A stretch of 6,399 nucleotides of DNA from an uncultured Anaerosolibacter sp. (GTDB lineage Bacteria > Bacillota_A > Clostridia > Peptostreptococcales > Thermotaleaceae): contig CALECF010000179.1 of assembly GCA_937948705.1 (NCBI GenBank), forward strand, positions 1 through 6,399. Direction: 5' to 3'. Of this stretch, positions 5,028 to 6,399 are shown one piece after another; positions within the stretch are counted from its first letter, which is position 1; every line of letters starts with the position of its first letter. The notes beneath the pieces are model-generated. The model did not search any database. It worked only from the letters and a program-made list of their open reading frames with translations, and was not told the DNA's origin. Both the position numbers and the translations under genes were made by a program.

Positions 5028-5854
5028 ATGAGCAAAAGTACATCTACCATAGATTATGAGCTGTTTAAACCATTGATTGGGAAAACTCAAAATACTTATA
5101 ATGAAGAGCGGTTCTCTATAAAGAAGTTATTATCGGAGGATTTGCTAGGTTAGGATATAATTCTAAAACTTTAGGTAAGTACCTTGTTGCCGATGTAGAA
5201 AACACGAAATTGTGTTTTTTAGAAACGGAGTCATCAAACACATCCTTGATAGGCTGGAGGATATTAAAAAACAAAGCTGTTGCTAGAGGGTTTTTAAATG
5301 ATGTTGGGGTAGTGATTGCAAAAGGCAAGTTCTTTTCTGAAAATCAAAAAGAAGAGGCCGAGAAGTTTGCAAAAAGCCTTAAATCCTATGTAGTAAAGCC
5401 TGCTGATGGAAATAAGGGTAGTGGTATAACCGTTGGTGCAAGAGATTTTGATAGTGCCTGGAATACTGCTTTATCTGTTACCAGTGCTGGAATACTAATA
5501 GAAGAGCAATTTATGGGGGGCGTAGAAGCAAGATATGTAGTAGTAGGTAATAAATGTGTAGCTGTAATTAAACGAATTCCTCCCCATGTGATAGGGAATG
5601 GTGTTGATACAGTAGAGATGCTTATTCATAAAAAGAACGACACTAGGATGAAGAATCCTTCTTTGAGCTATAGGCTAATTAAAATTAACCAAAATAGGCT
5701 TTCTATCATTCAAGACCAAGGCTTTAAGTTGGATAGCATACCAGCAAAGGATAAAGTGGTTTTAATTGACTGGAAGGGTGTAAATCTCAGGACGGTTCTT
5801 GAGTTGAATTTTACTTTGAATGCCTGTAGAAAGTTCTTGAGAAAGTGTCTTTAA
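5028..5854 (+). pseudogene. Broken ATP-grasp ligase gene (frameshifted and 3'-truncated)
   Basis: The product would be an ATP-grasp ligase related to cyanophycin-synthetase/glutathione-synthetase-type enzymes. The ATG at 5028 opens MSKSTSTIDYELFKPLIGKT, but that frame stops at TAG 5151. The family sequence continues in another frame from about 5120 (EVIIGGFARLGYNSKTLGKY), consistent with loss of one base near 5118-5125. The body is well kept: FLETESS, the ATP-binding loop VVKPADGNKGSG (about 5389-5424), ILIEEQF, VEARYVV, IKRIPPHVIGNGVDTVEMLI. After VLIDWKG (about 5757-5777) the protein runs into repeat copy D and an unrelated tail to TAA 5852-5854. The C-terminal part carrying the metal-binding E/N residues is missing. 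Without it the enzyme should be inactive. An open segment with a TTG start at 5210 could still give a fragment. Confidence 0.85.
5782..5811 (+). repeat. Direct repeat, copy D, at the ATP-grasp breakpoint
   Basis: AAATCTC, two bases, then ACGGTTCTTGAGTTGAATTT. It differs from copy C at two positions in 30 bases. Unlike copies A-C it lies inside a reading frame: the ATP-grasp protein stops resembling its family within a few codons of the repeat's left edge. The third nucleotidyltransferase gene starts about 120 bp further on. Confidence 0.8.
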
Positions 5855-5863
5855 AACACCTTG

Positions 5864-5893
5864 TTGTGTAAATATTTGCATAAATGGTATACT
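5864..5893 (+). promoter_or_regulatory. Promoter for the third nucleotidyltransferase-HEPN pair
   Basis: TTGTGT at 5864-5869 and TATACT at 5888-5893 are spaced by 18 bases; TGG directly before TATACT makes an extended -10. It lies between the ATP-grasp remnant and the ribosome site of the next gene. Confidence 0.55.
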
Positions 5894-5928
5894 GTACATA
5901 GAAAACAAGGAGGAGAGTGAGGCAAGAA

Positions 5929-6336
5929 ATGTACTTATCAGAGGAGCACAAAGATAAAGTAATTGACTTTTTGTTGAAAGAATTTAACCTAAAGTTTATC
6001 TATCTTTTTGGTTCCTTTGCAAAAGGGGAAGGACGAGAGGATAGTGATATTGACATAGCCCTTTATACGGATCAGATCATTCCGGCATATACCCTTTTTA
6101 TAGCTGCCAATGAGCTCTCATTTATAGTGAAGAGAGATGTACAGCTTGTGCATCTTAAAGATATAAGTACAGTATTTGCGGCTCAGATTGTAGGTGCGAG
6201 AGAAGTTTTGTATTGTGAGGATGAGGATCTGATGGTTCACTACAACATTAGAACCTTAAAGGAGTATGCAAAGCTAAATGAGGAAAGAAAAATCATATTA
6301 GATGCCATTGAAAGGGATGGGAAAGTATATGGTTAA
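5929..6336 (+). CDS. MNT-domain nucleotidyltransferase, antitoxin of third module
   Basis: This is a nucleotidyltransferase of about 135 residues, longer than the two MntA proteins because of a C-terminal helical extension (EDEDLMVHYN onward). In numbering from ATG 5929, the active site is G28-S29, ten residues, D40-x-D42 (SDIDIA), with a third acid D70 in KRDVQLV. This is the type usually paired with DUF86 HepT proteins. Start choice: ATG 5929 has GAGG 6 bases upstream. An in-frame GTG at 5917 would add four residues, but the strong AAGGAGG at 5907-5913 is only 3 bases from it. I prefer the ATG, with GTG possible. It overlaps the downstream HEPN gene by 8 bp and comes first, the reverse of the other two modules. 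Confidence 0.88.
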   Translation: MYLSEEHKDKVIDFLLKEFNLKFIYLFGSFAKGEGREDSDIDIALYTDQIIPAYTLFIAANELSFIVKRDVQLVHLKDISTVFAAQIVGAREVLYCEDEDLMVHYNIRTLKEYAKLNEERKIILDAIERDGKVYG

Positions 6337-6399
6337 AGATGTTTTATATAATAAGATGAGCATTATAGAAAGATGTTTAATAAGGGTTAAAGAAGTTTA
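6329..6399 (+). CDS. HepT-like DUF86 HEPN toxin (N-terminal part only, runs off window)
   Basis: An ATG at 6329, inside the end of the nucleotidyltransferase gene (8-bp overlap), opens a frame that stays open to the window edge. It reads MVKDVLYNKMSIIERCLIRV and a few more residues. This matches the typical N-terminus of DUF86 / YutE-type HepT proteins (a 'V-L-NK--IIERCL-R' first helix), and the position after an MNT gene is the usual one for this subfamily. GGGATGGGAAAG just upstream provides a purine-rich ribosome site. Only 23 codons are visible, so the R-x4-H-x-Y motif cannot be checked here. The call rests on N-terminal pattern and context. Confidence 0.75.
   Translation, partial: MVKDVLYNKMSIIERCLIRVKEV

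Noticed and set aside
725..5811. CRISPR array interpretation of the four repeats
   Set aside because: Spacing is 1.3 to 2.4 kb with genes between copies, not 25-45 base spacers, and no cas genes are present.
725..5811. Classical integron attC sites
   Set aside because: The repeats lack visible paired R/L box symmetry of attC, and genes between them are preceded by their own promoters and end in terminators. No integrase is in the window. Cassette-like behaviour remains possible but not this class on present evidence.

Overview
The window looks like an accessory region of a low-GC Firmicute, most likely a clostridial anaerobe. The evidence is AT-rich sequence, strong AGGAGG-type ribosome binding sites, sigma-A-like promoters, a VanZ-family membrane protein, and a CapA/ATP-grasp pair of a kind I associate with Clostridia. 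All recognisable genes lie on the + strand. I see no rRNA, tRNA, CRISPR array or intact transposase.

Layout. (1) Bases 1-701 hold a HEPN/MNT toxin-antitoxin pair (HepT1-MntA1, overlapping by 8 bp, HepT cut by the window edge). (2) Repeat copy A is followed by an intact VanZ-like gene (800-1270) that ends inside a long terminator stem. (3) A 322-bp gene-free stretch leads to two overlapping small genes (1593-2041): a single-span membrane protein and a helical soluble protein, neither of which I recognise. (4) Repeat copy B is followed by a promoter and a decayed coiled-coil gene (about 2285-2574). (5) A second HEPN/MNT pair (HepT2-MntA2, 2638-3383) overlaps by 4 bp. (6) Repeat copy C is followed by a 5'-truncated copy of the VanZ gene (about 3590-3832) with its own terminator. 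(7) An intact CapA-like gene (3948-5021) is followed by an ATP-grasp gene that is frameshifted near its start and cut off at its 3' end at repeat copy D (about 5782-5808). (8) A third nucleotidyltransferase-HEPN pair closes the window (5929 to beyond 6399), this time with the nucleotidyltransferase first.

How the parts relate. The three HEPN/MNT modules are divergent in sequence and differ in gene order, so they look independently acquired rather than recently duplicated. Both complete HepT proteins keep the R-x4-H-x-Y motif. In characterised HepT proteins this motif carries the RNase site and the tyrosine that MntA modifies with AMP. Both complete MntA proteins keep GS-x10-D-x-D.

The main structural oddity is a direct repeat close to GGACGGTTCTTGAATTGAA. 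It occurs four times in the same orientation: three copies lie 17-24 bp after a gene or module, and the fourth sits at the point where the ATP-grasp gene stops resembling its family. The arrangement HEPN/MNT - repeat - VanZ occurs twice, once with an intact VanZ and once with a truncated one. I infer that this repeat has acted as a junction for cassette-like exchange or deletion. Homologous recombination between dispersed repeats, or REP-like elements mobilised by a transposase elsewhere, would give the same picture.
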